A stretch of 11,613 nt of DNA, from contig CABUVF010000057.1 of NCBI GenBank assembly GCA_902494945.1, forward strand, positions 1 to 11,613, given 5' to 3'. The notes below the pieces were generated by a model. That model was not told the origin of the DNA and made no database searches. It saw only the letters and a list, made by a program, of their open reading frames with translations. Below are positions 1 to 6,016 of the stretch, piece after piece. This DNA comes from an uncultured Collinsella sp. (GTDB lineage: Bacteria; Actinomycetota; Coriobacteriia; Coriobacteriales; Coriobacteriaceae). Position numbers and translations under genes: made by a program. Every line of letters starts with the position of its first letter. Positions within the stretch are counted from its first letter, which is position 1.

Positions 1-138
1 ATCGCTTTGGCAGCCCTATCACGCGCCGTCCAGACGCAGCAGCTCTAAGCGATGGAGCAGATTCGCCGCCGGTTAGTATACCCGCGCTTCGCATGCCCCC
101 ACGTAAACCACAGATGACGGGGTGGGTCTGGGCCGATT
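1..138. other. Left-edge flank without an assignable gene
   Basis: No complete gene is visible here. Reading + frame 1, the first 15 codons are open and end in TAA at 46-48. They encode an Ala/Leu/Gln-rich stretch with mostly G or C in third positions, so this could be the last few residues of a gene that begins outside the window. Frame 3 is also open, up to a TAA inside the first 57-bp repeat, so the choice is uncertain. On the - strand, 75-80 read TATACT, a good -10 hexamer, but no convincing -35 sits 16-18 bp from it. Confidence 0.25.
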
Positions 139-195
139 GTCTCGATCTGTAACACCTGGAGCCCAAAAACCGGTCTAACTGTTACAGATTGAGAT
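139..195. repeat. 57-bp inverted-repeat element, copy 1
   Basis: The left arm GTCTCGATCTGTAAC (139-153) and right arm GTTACAGATTGAGAT (181-195) are near-perfect reverse complements around a 27-bp centre. The centre contains CCCAAAAACCGGTCTAACT, the reverse complement of the centre seen in the copy at 5759-5815, so this copy lies in the opposite orientation. It belongs to an eight-copy family in this window (see 219-275, 5678-5975 and 7111-7247). As single-stranded DNA or RNA it would form a long stem with a 27-nt loop. There is no T-run, so a simple intrinsic terminator is unlikely. Confidence 0.9.
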
Positions 196-218
196 GTTAA
201 GCAACCGCCGAATTGTTT

Positions 219-275
219 GTCTTGATTTGTAACAGTAACTCGGCAAAACTGGGGCTAGATGTTACAGATCGAGAT
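219..275. repeat. 57-bp inverted-repeat element, copy 2
   Basis: The arms GTCTTGATTTGTAAC (219-233) and GTTACAGATCGAGAT (261-275) flank a 27-bp centre that is more diverged than in most copies but keeps the CTAGAT end. It starts exactly 80 bp after copy 1, leaving a 23-bp unique spacer (196-218). This is the spacing found in the other two clusters. Confidence 0.9.
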
Positions 276-308
276 GGTTGGCAGGGACGGTCCATCGACC
301 ACGCAACA

Positions 309-323
309 ATCCCCATCTGTAAC
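309..323 (+). repeat. Solo left arm of the 57-bp element
   Basis: The 15 bases at 309-323 match the left-arm consensus GTCTCGATCTGTAAC at 12 of 15 positions, including the whole ATCTGTAAC core. No right arm follows. The place where it would lie, about 350-365, is occupied by the copA promoter and operator. It is best read as a decayed third copy, though an independent single binding site is possible. Confidence 0.5.
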
Positions 324-349
324 GAAATGTCATATATTTCTTTCTGTAC

Positions 350-380
350 TGGACACCCCCTGGGGGTATGGGTGTATAGT
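350..380 (+). promoter_or_regulatory. copA promoter with CsoR-type palindromic operator
   Basis: A -35-like TGGACA (350-355) and a -10-like TATAGT (375-380) are separated by 19 bp. Between them lies a GC-rich palindrome with CCCCC (356-360) and GGGGG (362-366) arms around one T, extended by A/T matches at 355/367 and 353/369. C-tract/G-tract pseudopalindromes flanked by TA steps are the known CsoR operator form, and a csoR gene ends this operon, so autoregulated copper derepression is the natural reading. Transcription would begin near 387, about 40 bases before the copA start. The promoter hexamers are by eye. The palindrome is the firmer part. Confidence 0.7.
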
Positions 381-427
381 ATCGGCAGGTTAACAATTCA
401 AACACTACGCTGCAGAAAGGAGAAACC

Positions 428-2767
428 ATGGCTCAAGATAAGTTCGACGTAGGCGGCATGACATGCGCCGCTTGCCAGGCACACGTGGACCGCGCCGTCA
501 GCAAACTCGACGGCGTCCAAAGCGTCGCGGTCAACCTACTCGCTGGTTCCATGATGGTCGACTATGACCCCGCGCAGGTCTCCCCCGACGATATCTGCAC
601 TGCCGTCGACCGCGCGGGCTATTCGGCCTCGCCCGTCGAAGCGGGCGCCGCGGCCTCAAGCGGCAGCGCACAAGCCAGGTCCGGCGCCGCCCATATGGAG
701 TCGCCTACCAAAAAGCTGGAGGCCGCCGCCTCCGCCATGCGCACCCGTCTTGTCGTCTCGATCGTATTCCTTATCCCACTGTTCTACATAGGCATGGGGC
801 ACATGCTCGGTTGGCCGCTGCCCGGCATTTTCACGGACCACATCCACAGCATGACGCTCGCCCTCACCGAGCTCGTCCTGCTCATCCCCATCGTCTATGT
901 CAACGACACGTACTTTATCAACGGGTTTAAATCGCTCGCGCACGGCGTGCCCACCATGGACGCCCTTATTGCCGTGGGCGCCACCGCTTCCATCGCCTGG
1001 TCGCTCTACGCCATGTTCATCATGGCCGACCAATTAGCCGCGGGTCAGGTCCACGAGGCCATGATGACAGGCATGGACAATCTGTATTTTGAGAGCGCAG
1101 GCACCATCCTGTCGCTCGTCACCGTGGGCAAATACCTCGAGACGCGCAGCAAGTCCAAGACCGGCGGCGCTATCGAGGCGCTCATCGACCTGGCGCCCAA
1201 GACCGCGACCGTCGTGGCAGAGGACGGCGCCGAGACCACCATCGACGTCGATGGCATCCTTCCCGGCCAGATCCTGCGCGTGCGCCCCGGCGAGTCCATC
1301 CCCGTTGACGGCGTGGTGCTCGAAGGCAGCTCGGCCGTGGACGAGAGCGCGCTCACCGGCGAGTCCATCCCCGTGGAAAAGACCGCCGGCGACACCGTCA
1401 ACGCGGCCACGGTCAACCGCACCGGCTCGTTTACCTTCCGCGCTACGCGTGTGGGTGCCGAGACATCGCTCGCCAAGATTATCCAGCTCGTCGAGGACGC
1501 CAACGCCACCAAGGCGCCCATCGCCCGCATGGCCGACAAGGTCGCCGGCGTGTTCGTGCCCGTGGTGTTCGCGATCTCGGCCGTGACCTTTGCGGTGTGG
1601 ATGGCACTGACCGGCAGCATGAACGAGGCGCTCACTTCCGCCGTGGCCGTGCTGGTGATCAGTTGTCCGTGCGCGCTCGGCCTGGCCACGCCCGTCGCCA
1701 TTATGGTAGGCACCGGCAAGGGCGCCGAGATGGGCATTCTGTTTAAGAGCGCCGAGGCGCTAGAGAACCTGCGCAGCGTGGGCACCGTGGTGCTCGATAA
1801 GACGGGTACGGTCACCCACGGCAAGCCGGCCGTGACCGATATCGTGGTTGCCACGCACGCCGACGGCTCGTCCGCCATGAGCGAAAAGGCGCTGCTCAAG
1901 CTGGCTGCCGCGCTGGAGCGATCAAGCGAGCACCCGCTGGCCGAGGCGATTATGGCCGAGTGCGAGTCGCGCGGAATTGTCGCGCGCATGGTCGAGGACT
2001 TTGCCGCCGTGCCCGGTCGTGGCGTTACGGCGCGCGAGGGGCAAAACGCCATTGCAGCCGGCAACGTACGCCTGATGGACGAGCTGGGCGTTACCGTGCC
2101 CACGGGTCTTGCCGAGCAATTTGCCGCCGAAGGCAAGACGCCGCTGTTCTTTGCCAAGAACGGCGAGCTTGCCGGCACCATTGCCGTGGCTGACGAGGTC
2201 AAGGAGACGAGCGCCGGGGCCATCGCCGCACTGCGCTCGCTTGGCGTCGACGTGCGCATGCTCACCGGCGACAACCGCGTGACGGCCGAGGCCATCGCCC
2301 GCCGCGTGGGGCTGAGCAGAGAGCAGGTCATCGCCGACGTCCTTCCCGCCGACAAGGAACGCCACGTGCGCGAGCTGCAGGATGTGGGCAGCAAGGTCGC
2401 CATGGTGGGCGACGGCATCAATGACTCCCCCGCCCTGGCGCGCGCCGACGTGGGCCTTGCTATCGGCACCGGCGCCGACATCGCCAAGGAAGGGGCGGAT
2501 GTGGTGCTCATGCGCAGCGACCTCATGGACGTCGCACGCGCCATCGAGCTGTCGCGCGCCACGATCCGCAACATCAAGCAGGACCTGTTCTGGGCGCTGT
2601 TCTACAACGGCATCGGCATTCCGCTGGCGGCGGGCGTGTTCTTCCCGCTCACCGGATGGCAGCTCTCACCGATGTTCGGCGCCGCCGCCATGAGCCTGTC
2701 GAGCGTATGTGTCGTGTCCAATGCGCTGCGCCTGCGAACCTTTACACCATCAGTTGCGGTGAAATAA
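428..2767 (+). CDS. copA: Copper-exporting P1B-type ATPase
   Basis: This integral-membrane pump uses ATP to move Cu(I) out of the cytoplasm. The 779-residue length is usual for CopA with one metal-binding domain. An N-terminal HMA domain carries GMTCAAC (Cys13, Cys16). The actuator motif TGES is at 310-313. The ion-channel CPC is at 413-415 in ISCPCALGLATP. The phosphorylation motif DKTGT starts at Asp457. The HP dipeptide of the nucleotide domain is at 502-503, and GDGIND is at 661-666. The last two membrane helices carry FYN and MSLSS, the signature of the Cu(I)-selective P1B-1 subgroup rather than Zn/Cd or Co pumps. The ATG at 428 follows GGAG (419-422) at 5 nt. It is the first gene of copA-copZ-csoR, transcribed from the operator-bearing promoter just upstream. 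No key residue is missing. Confidence 0.97.
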   Translation: MAQDKFDVGGMTCAACQAHVDRAVSKLDGVQSVAVNLLAGSMMVDYDPAQVSPDDICTAVDRAGYSASPVEAGAAASSGSAQARSGAAHMESPTKKLEAAASAMRTRLVVSIVFLIPLFYIGMGHMLGWPLPGIFTDHIHSMTLALTELVLLIPIVYVNDTYFINGFKSLAHGVPTMDALIAVGATASIAWSLYAMFIMADQLAAGQVHEAMMTGMDNLYFESAGTILSLVTVGKYLETRSKSKTGGAIEALIDLAPKTATVVAEDGAETTIDVDGILPGQILRVRPGESIPVDGVVLEGSSAVDESALTGESIPVEKTAGDTVNAATVNRTGSFTFRATRVGAETSLAKIIQLVEDANATKAPIARMADKVAGVFVPVVFAISAVTFAVWMALTGSMNEALTSAVAVLVISCPCALGLATPVAIMVGTGKGAEMGILFKSAEALENLRSVGTVVLDKTGTVTHGKPAVTDIVVATHADGSSAMSEKALLKLAAALERSSEHPLAEAIMAECESRGIVARMVEDFAAVPGRGVTAREGQNAIAAGNVRLMDELGVTVPTGLAEQFAAEGKTPLFFAKNGELAGTIAVADEVKETSAGAIAALRSLGVDVRMLTGDNRVTAEAIARRVGLSREQVIADVLPADKERHVRELQDVGSKVAMVGDGINDSPALARADVGLAIGTGADIAKEGADVVLMRSDLMDVARAIELSRATIRNIKQDLFWALFYNGIGIPLAAGVFFPLTGWQLSPMFGAAAMSLSSVCVVSNALRLRTFTPSVAVK

Positions 2768-2816
2768 GGCGTAACATGCTTAGCTAAACCGCTATTTAGT
2801 CCGTATTCCACCGCAA
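2754..2816 (+). other. Long stem-loop spanning the copA stop codon
   Basis: TTGCGGTGAAATA (2754-2766) and TATTCCACCGCAA (2804-2816) are complementary over 13 bases with one mismatch. The enclosed 37 bases hold a smaller stem, CTAAA (2784-2788) with TTTAG (2795-2799). The left arm includes the last copA codons and most of its TAA. A few T follow, but there is no real T-run, so it is more likely an mRNA processing, stability or partial read-through element between copA and copZ than a full terminator. Confidence 0.5.
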
Positions 2817-2846
2817 CTTTAGGTACTCAACGAAAAGGAGATAATC

Positions 2847-3194
2847 ATGAACTACATCGTTAAAACGTCTGGCCTTATGTGCGGCCACTGCGACGCCACC
2901 GTCGAGACGGCGCTGCTCAACGTGGCCGGCGTGACCGACGCCGATGCCGATCACGAGACTCAGACCGTCCAGGTGGAGTGCGCCGACACCGTGACCGCCG
3001 AGCAGCTCGCCGCCGCTGTTGAGGCCGCGGGTGAGAAGTTCCACGCCCTTTCGGTGACCGCCGCGAAACGACCCGCACGTACCCCCCCCCGACCAGAAAC
3101 GAGGACCCGCCATGATGGCAGACCACAAATCGGTAACCCGCATGCTCAAGACGGCACGCGGCCAGATCGACGGCATCTTGCGGATGGTCGATGA
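2847..3194 (+). CDS. copZ: CopZ-like copper chaperone with frame-disturbed tail
   Basis: Residues 1 to about 68 form one heavy-metal-associated domain with the Cu(I)-binding motif MCGHC near residue 11. The sequence around it fits the ferredoxin-like fold of CopZ, which hands Cu(I) to CopA. The ATG is set by a strong AAGGAG (2835-2840), 6 nt upstream. CopZ proteins are typically about 70 residues, but this frame runs to 115. The extra tail is rich in Arg and Pro, unlike a folded domain. It begins around a nine-C run (3082-3090) and continues out of frame through the first 83 bases of csoR. With one C less, the frame would join csoR without a stop (178-residue fusion). With one C more, it would end at TGA 3113-3115, overlapping the csoR ATG. 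The HMA domain is certain. The true C-terminus is not. Confidence 0.85.
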   Translation: MNYIVKTSGLMCGHCDATVETALLNVAGVTDADADHETQTVQVECADTVTAEQLAAAVEAAGEKFHALSVTAAKRPARTPPRPETRTRHDGRPQIGNPHAQDGTRPDRRHLADGR

Positions 3195-3384
3195 GGACCG
3201 TTACTGCGTCGATATCTCCACACAGCTCATGGCAACACAGGCGCTCCTCGCACGCATTAATGCCGACGTGCTCAAGGCGCATATCGAGGGCTGCGTGACT
3301 TCGGCAATCGAATCGGGCGACGAAGACCTCAAAGCTGCCAAGCTCGCCGAGATCGAACGCGTCGTCGACAAGCTCTCAAAGTAA
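3112..3384 (+). CDS. csoR: Copper-sensing transcriptional repressor, CsoR family
   Basis: This 90-residue all-helical DNA-binding regulator (DUF156/CsoR-RcnR-FrmR family) releases its operator when Cu(I) binds. The metal ligands fit the copper branch: Cys32, His57 and Cys61, the last two spaced as HIEGC. RcnR-type nickel sensors have His at the last position, and FrmR lacks a thiol there. The N-terminal RMLKTARGQIDGILRMVDE is the conserved helix of the family. GAGGA (3101-3105) lies 6 nt before the ATG at 3112. A second ATG at 3115 is also possible. It is the last gene of copA-copZ-csoR, whereas csoR often comes first, so repressor supply is tied to operon read-through. Its likely target is the palindrome at 353-369. 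Confidence 0.95.
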   Translation: MMADHKSVTRMLKTARGQIDGILRMVDEDRYCVDISTQLMATQALLARINADVLKAHIEGCVTSAIESGDEDLKAAKLAEIERVVDKLSK

Positions 3385-3394
3385 TTGGAGCATT

Positions 3395-3475
3395 GGGGAC
3401 AGACCACTTTGCACCGTCTTGGTGTTCCAGGGACAGGCATGTTTGCACCACGTTGGTGCTGATTAACCTGTCCCC
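3395..3475. repeat. REP-like repeat with GGGGACAG/CTGTCCCC ends
   Basis: GGGGACAG (3395-3402) and CTGTCCCC (3468-3475) are perfect inverted ends. Inside are two direct 29-bp units, 3396-3424 and 3430-3458, identical at 22 positions. Each starts GGGACAG and carries TTTGCACC followed by TTGGTG, which gives a CACC/GGTG hairpin. The second is the stronger, GCACCA/TGGTGC (3445-3459) with a 3-nt loop. The left end resembles the GGGGACAGACCAC-type sequences I recall near REP-associated transposases in other bacteria, but no transposase is present here. It fills most of the gap after csoR and could also weaken transcription into the next gene. Confidence 0.7.
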
Positions 3476-3530
3476 TTTGCTCTAAATCGGGTATAAAGGC
3501 GTGCAGAATATCGGACGAAAGGCAATTTGC

Positions 3531-4004
3531 ATGAATGACTTTATGAAGGGTCGCAATGGCGCCGATGAACTCACCATCGTGATGGGTTTTGCCGGCATCG
3601 TCATCGCGATGATCGGATCGATGGCCCGCATCCAGTGGCTCAGCTGGATCGCCATCGCTGTGATCGTGCTCGGCGTGCTGCGCGGCCTGTCCAAAAACAT
3701 CGACGCGCGTCGTAAGGAGAACACGGCCTTTGTCGCCGCGACCGCGAACGTCCCCGGCTTGGGCAAGTTCGTCGCCAGCTTGGGCGGCGGCACCGCAGCG
3801 GCAAATGCCTCGCGTGCGGCCGGCACCAGCAAGGAAGACTTTGAGCGCGCCAAGCGCACGGCCAAGAAGATGTGGAAGGGTCGCAAGACCACGGCATACC
3901 TCAAGTGCCCCAACTGCGGCCAGATGCTGTCCGTCCCCAAGGGCAAGGGCAAGATCCGCGTCACCTGCCCCAAGTGCCACGCCAAGATGGAAACACGCTC
4001 CTAG
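3531..4004 (+). CDS. Membrane protein with C-terminal zinc ribbon, unknown role
   Basis: The 157-residue product has two adjacent hydrophobic helices at about residues 13-32 and 35-52, then a basic linker. A Gly/Ala-rich stretch (SLGGGTAAANAS) follows, then a Lys/Arg-rich segment. It ends in a zinc-ribbon with CPNCG and CPKCH, about 20 residues apart, similar to MJ0042-type or rubredoxin-like knuckles. This layout suggests a membrane-anchored protein with a cytoplasmic metal-binding tail; its partner is not evident. I chose ATG 3531 because AAAGG (3518-3522) lies 8 nt before it. A GTG at 3501 would add ten residues. TATAAA (3492-3497) may be its -10. It follows csoR but is separated by the repeat at 3395-3475, so membership in the copper operon is doubtful. 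I do not recognise a named family. Confidence 0.8.
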   Translation: MNDFMKGRNGADELTIVMGFAGIVIAMIGSMARIQWLSWIAIAVIVLGVLRGLSKNIDARRKENTAFVAATANVPGLGKFVASLGGGTAAANASRAAGTSKEDFERAKRTAKKMWKGRKTTAYLKCPNCGQMLSVPKGKGKIRVTCPKCHAKMETRS

Positions 4005-4067
4005 GCATCGCGCCGTGGGGCAAATGAATCAGTAGTGTTTGTCTCAAATCTGAAGCATTTATTCGAT

Positions 4068-4106
4068 AAAAAAGCCGAGGCCTCTTGCTGAGACCTCGGC
4101 TTTTTT
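4068..4106. terminator. Bidirectional intrinsic terminator
   Basis: Six A, then GCCGAGG (4074-4080), are matched by CCTCGGC (4094-4100), then six T. The result is a GC-rich stem with a 13-nt loop and a T-run on either strand. It lies between the convergent genes ending at 4004 (+) and 4158 (-) and would serve both. Confidence 0.93.
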
Positions 4107-4157
4107 GTATAAGGCGGCGGCGTTCGACGAGCCGACTGTCCCCCGTCACACCGGCGC

Positions 4158-5528
4158 TTACGCCACGCCGTCGCGGGCCAGCTCCTCGGCCAGCGCTTCG
4201 GCAGGCATGGCCATAATCGTGTCGAGCTCGGCGTCCACCTCGGGAATACGCTTCACCTTGAGTTTGCGCACCAGGTTGCCGCGGCACATCACGTGCATTG
4301 GCTCGCGCAGAACGCACAGGTCATCGAGCGGGTTCTCGCGCGTCACCAGGATATCGGCGGCCTTGCCGCACTCGACCGTGCCGGTCTCGCCGCCTAGGCC
4401 CAACAGCTCGGCATTGACCTGCGTCGCCGTATGCAGCGCAAAGGCGTTGCTCACGCCCACGTACTTGGCAAAGTAAGCGACTTCGCGCCACATGTCGTAC
4501 TGCGTCACAAACGGACAGCTCGAGTCCGTGCCCAGGCCCACCTTAACGCCAGCCTCCAGCGCGGCGCGGGCGCTCTCGATAATGCCCGAGCACACGATAT
4601 CGCCGTTCTTCTTTTGTGTGTCGGTCGAATGGGTCTTCTCCGGGTCGAGCAACACAAACGGCAGCGCCGGGCTGATAGTGCAGGTCACACTCGGCGCACG
4701 GTCCTCAAGCTGCGTGCCCGCGGCGCCACGGTACAGCTCCAGAATCTCGGGCGTCATCGGGGCACCGTGCTCGATCGTATCGACGCCGGCCTGAAGCGCA
4801 GCCTTCACGCCCTCGGTGCTCTCGACATGAGCCATAACCGGCAGGCCCACCTCGTGCGCCGCCTTGCACGCCGCCGCGGCGACATCGAGCGGCATGCGCA
4901 GCACGCCCGGCTCGCCTACTTCGGTCGCGTCGAACACGCCGCCCGTCACGAATAGCTTGATGACGTCGGCACCGCGCGCATACAAATCGCGCACCTGTTC
5001 GGCCGCCTCGTCGGGGGTATTGGCGACCTGCGCGAACAGCCCCGCGCCATGGCCACCCGGCACCGTGACGCCTGTTCCCGGCGCTACCAGACGCGGACCC
5101 TGATACTTACCGGCATCGATAGCATCGCGCACGGCCAGATCGGCAAACAGCGGGTCGCCCGCGCCGCGCACCGTGGTCACGCCGCTTGCCAACTGTTGCT
5201 GGGCACTGCCCTTAAGAATGTGGCGCACGATGGCGCGCCCCACGGGATTATCGAGCTTTTTCATCAACGCACCCGCATCGCCCGCCGAAACCGGCTTGCC
5301 CGAACCGCACAGATGCACGTGCATATTGATGAGGCCGGGCATGAGATACGCCCCTGCCAGATCGATGACCTCGGCCCCCGCTGGAGCTTGAGCCACAGCG
5401 CTCGGTCCCATCCAGGTGATGATGCCACGCTCGACGACCACGGCCATATCGGGCTGCGGCTCCATATTCTCCGAACCATCCAGAACGGTCGCATTGATAA
5501 ACAACGTGGGACGATCGGCAGTCGCCAT
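4158..5528 (-). CDS. Metal-dependent amidohydrolase, imidazolonepropionase-like (COG1228)
   Basis: This 456-residue cytoplasmic hydrolase belongs to the amidohydrolase superfamily. All expected metal ligands of a two-metal TIM-barrel site are visible: HVH (His70, His72) in GLINMHVHL, Lys191 in VIKLFVTGG (the carbamylated bridging Lys), His234 in AHVES, His254 in IEHG and Asp335 in GTDSS. An N-terminal beta-sandwich part precedes PGLINMH, and its C-terminal half (ADILVTRENPL) returns near the end, as in the family. Relatives cleave cyclic imides, Xaa-Pro or acylated amino-acid dipeptides, so the substrate cannot be read from sequence. The ATG at 5528 is preceded by GGGAGGAG on the - strand (5536-5543 region), which decides against an upstream in-frame start at 5657. 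No signal peptide is seen. The gene stands alone, closed by the terminator at 4068-4106. Confidence 0.9.
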   Translation of the reverse strand: MATADRPTLFINATVLDGSENMEPQPDMAVVVERGIITWMGPSAVAQAPAGAEVIDLAGAYLMPGLINMHVHLCGSGKPVSAGDAGALMKKLDNPVGRAIVRHILKGSAQQQLASGVTTVRGAGDPLFADLAVRDAIDAGKYQGPRLVAPGTGVTVPGGHGAGLFAQVANTPDEAAEQVRDLYARGADVIKLFVTGGVFDATEVGEPGVLRMPLDVAAAACKAAHEVGLPVMAHVESTEGVKAALQAGVDTIEHGAPMTPEILELYRGAAGTQLEDRAPSVTCTISPALPFVLLDPEKTHSTDTQKKNGDIVCSGIIESARAALEAGVKVGLGTDSSCPFVTQYDMWREVAYFAKYVGVSNAFALHTATQVNAELLGLGGETGTVECGKAADILVTRENPLDDLCVLREPMHVMCRGNLVRKLKVKRIPEVDAELDTIMAMPAEALAEELARDGVA

Positions 5529-5677
5529 ATCGAGCTCCTCCCTCACGATTAACTTGAACATTTGTCCATTATTACCCAGCACGGCAGGATTGCTGCAGAC
5601 ATATCGGTTAACGGAGAAAGGAGGAGATGCGGGGAATGGAATGCACTGCAGTCCCACCCCAGCGACATCCGGGAAAT

Positions 5678-5975
5678 GTCTTGATCTGTAACAGATAGAC
5701 CGTCTTTAACCTTCCAAGTGTTACAGATCGAGATCTTTCGGCACCGCGTCCAACCTTTGTCTCAATCTGTAACAGTTAGACCGGTTTTTGGCCGTTAGAT
5801 GTTACAGATCGAGATATTCTCCAGCCCTGTCGTCAAACGTCTAAATCTGTAACAAGTAGACAGGTTTTCGGCCTCTAGATGTTACAGATTGAGATCTTTT
5901 AGCGGAAGCCAACCTTCTGTCTCGATCTGTAACAGTTGCGAGGCCAAACGGCCCCTTGTTGTTACAGATCGAGAC
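5678..5975. repeat. Array of four 57-bp inverted-repeat elements
   Basis: The copies are 5678-5734, 5759-5815, 5839-5895 and 5919-5975, each exactly 57 bp, with starts 81, 80 and 80 bp apart. Every copy has a left arm close to GTCTCGATCTGTAAC and a right arm close to GTTACAGATCGAGAT around a 27-bp centre. The commonest centre begins AGTTAGACCGGTTTTT and ends in GGCC plus CTAGAT. The spacers (5735-5758, 5816-5838, 5896-5918) are 24, 23 and 23 bp and differ in sequence, though two end in CCAACCTT plus a short pyrimidine tail. The array starts 149 bp upstream of the amidohydrolase start and ends 41 bp after the nuclease stop. Each arm can pair with either neighbour, so two alternative folding registers exist. 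Confidence 0.92.
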
Positions 5976-6016
5976 AAACTCGGCAGGAACAACCACATCC
6001 GCGTCAGTTGCACCCC

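Noticed and set aside
139..195. Repeat arms as intrinsic terminators
   Set aside because: Long AT-mixed stems with a 27-nt loop and no T-run after them do not fit a rho-independent terminator.
213..452. 79-residue + frame ahead of copA
   Set aside because: It starts inside repeat copy 2, crosses the copA promoter and overlaps the copA start in another frame; no coding signal.
1045..2577. 510-residue - strand open frame inside copA
   Set aside because: It is a shadow of the GC-rich copA frame: Ser/Thr/Ala-rich with no domain, opposite to a gene with every catalytic motif in place.
3501..3530. GTG start for the membrane protein
   Set aside because: ATG 3531 has AAAGG at 8 nt, and the ten extra residues lie between a likely -10 (3492-3497) and that site.
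4158..5657. Amidohydrolase starting at 5657 with 43 extra residues
   Set aside because: The ATG at 5528 has a strong GGGAGGAG site at correct distance. The upstream extension has no family-like sequence and spans the likely promoter region.
5678..5975. CRISPR array
   Set aside because: The regular unit/spacer geometry is tempting, but units are 57 bp internal inverted repeats with diverged centres, spacers are only 23-24 bp, and there are no cas genes or leader.
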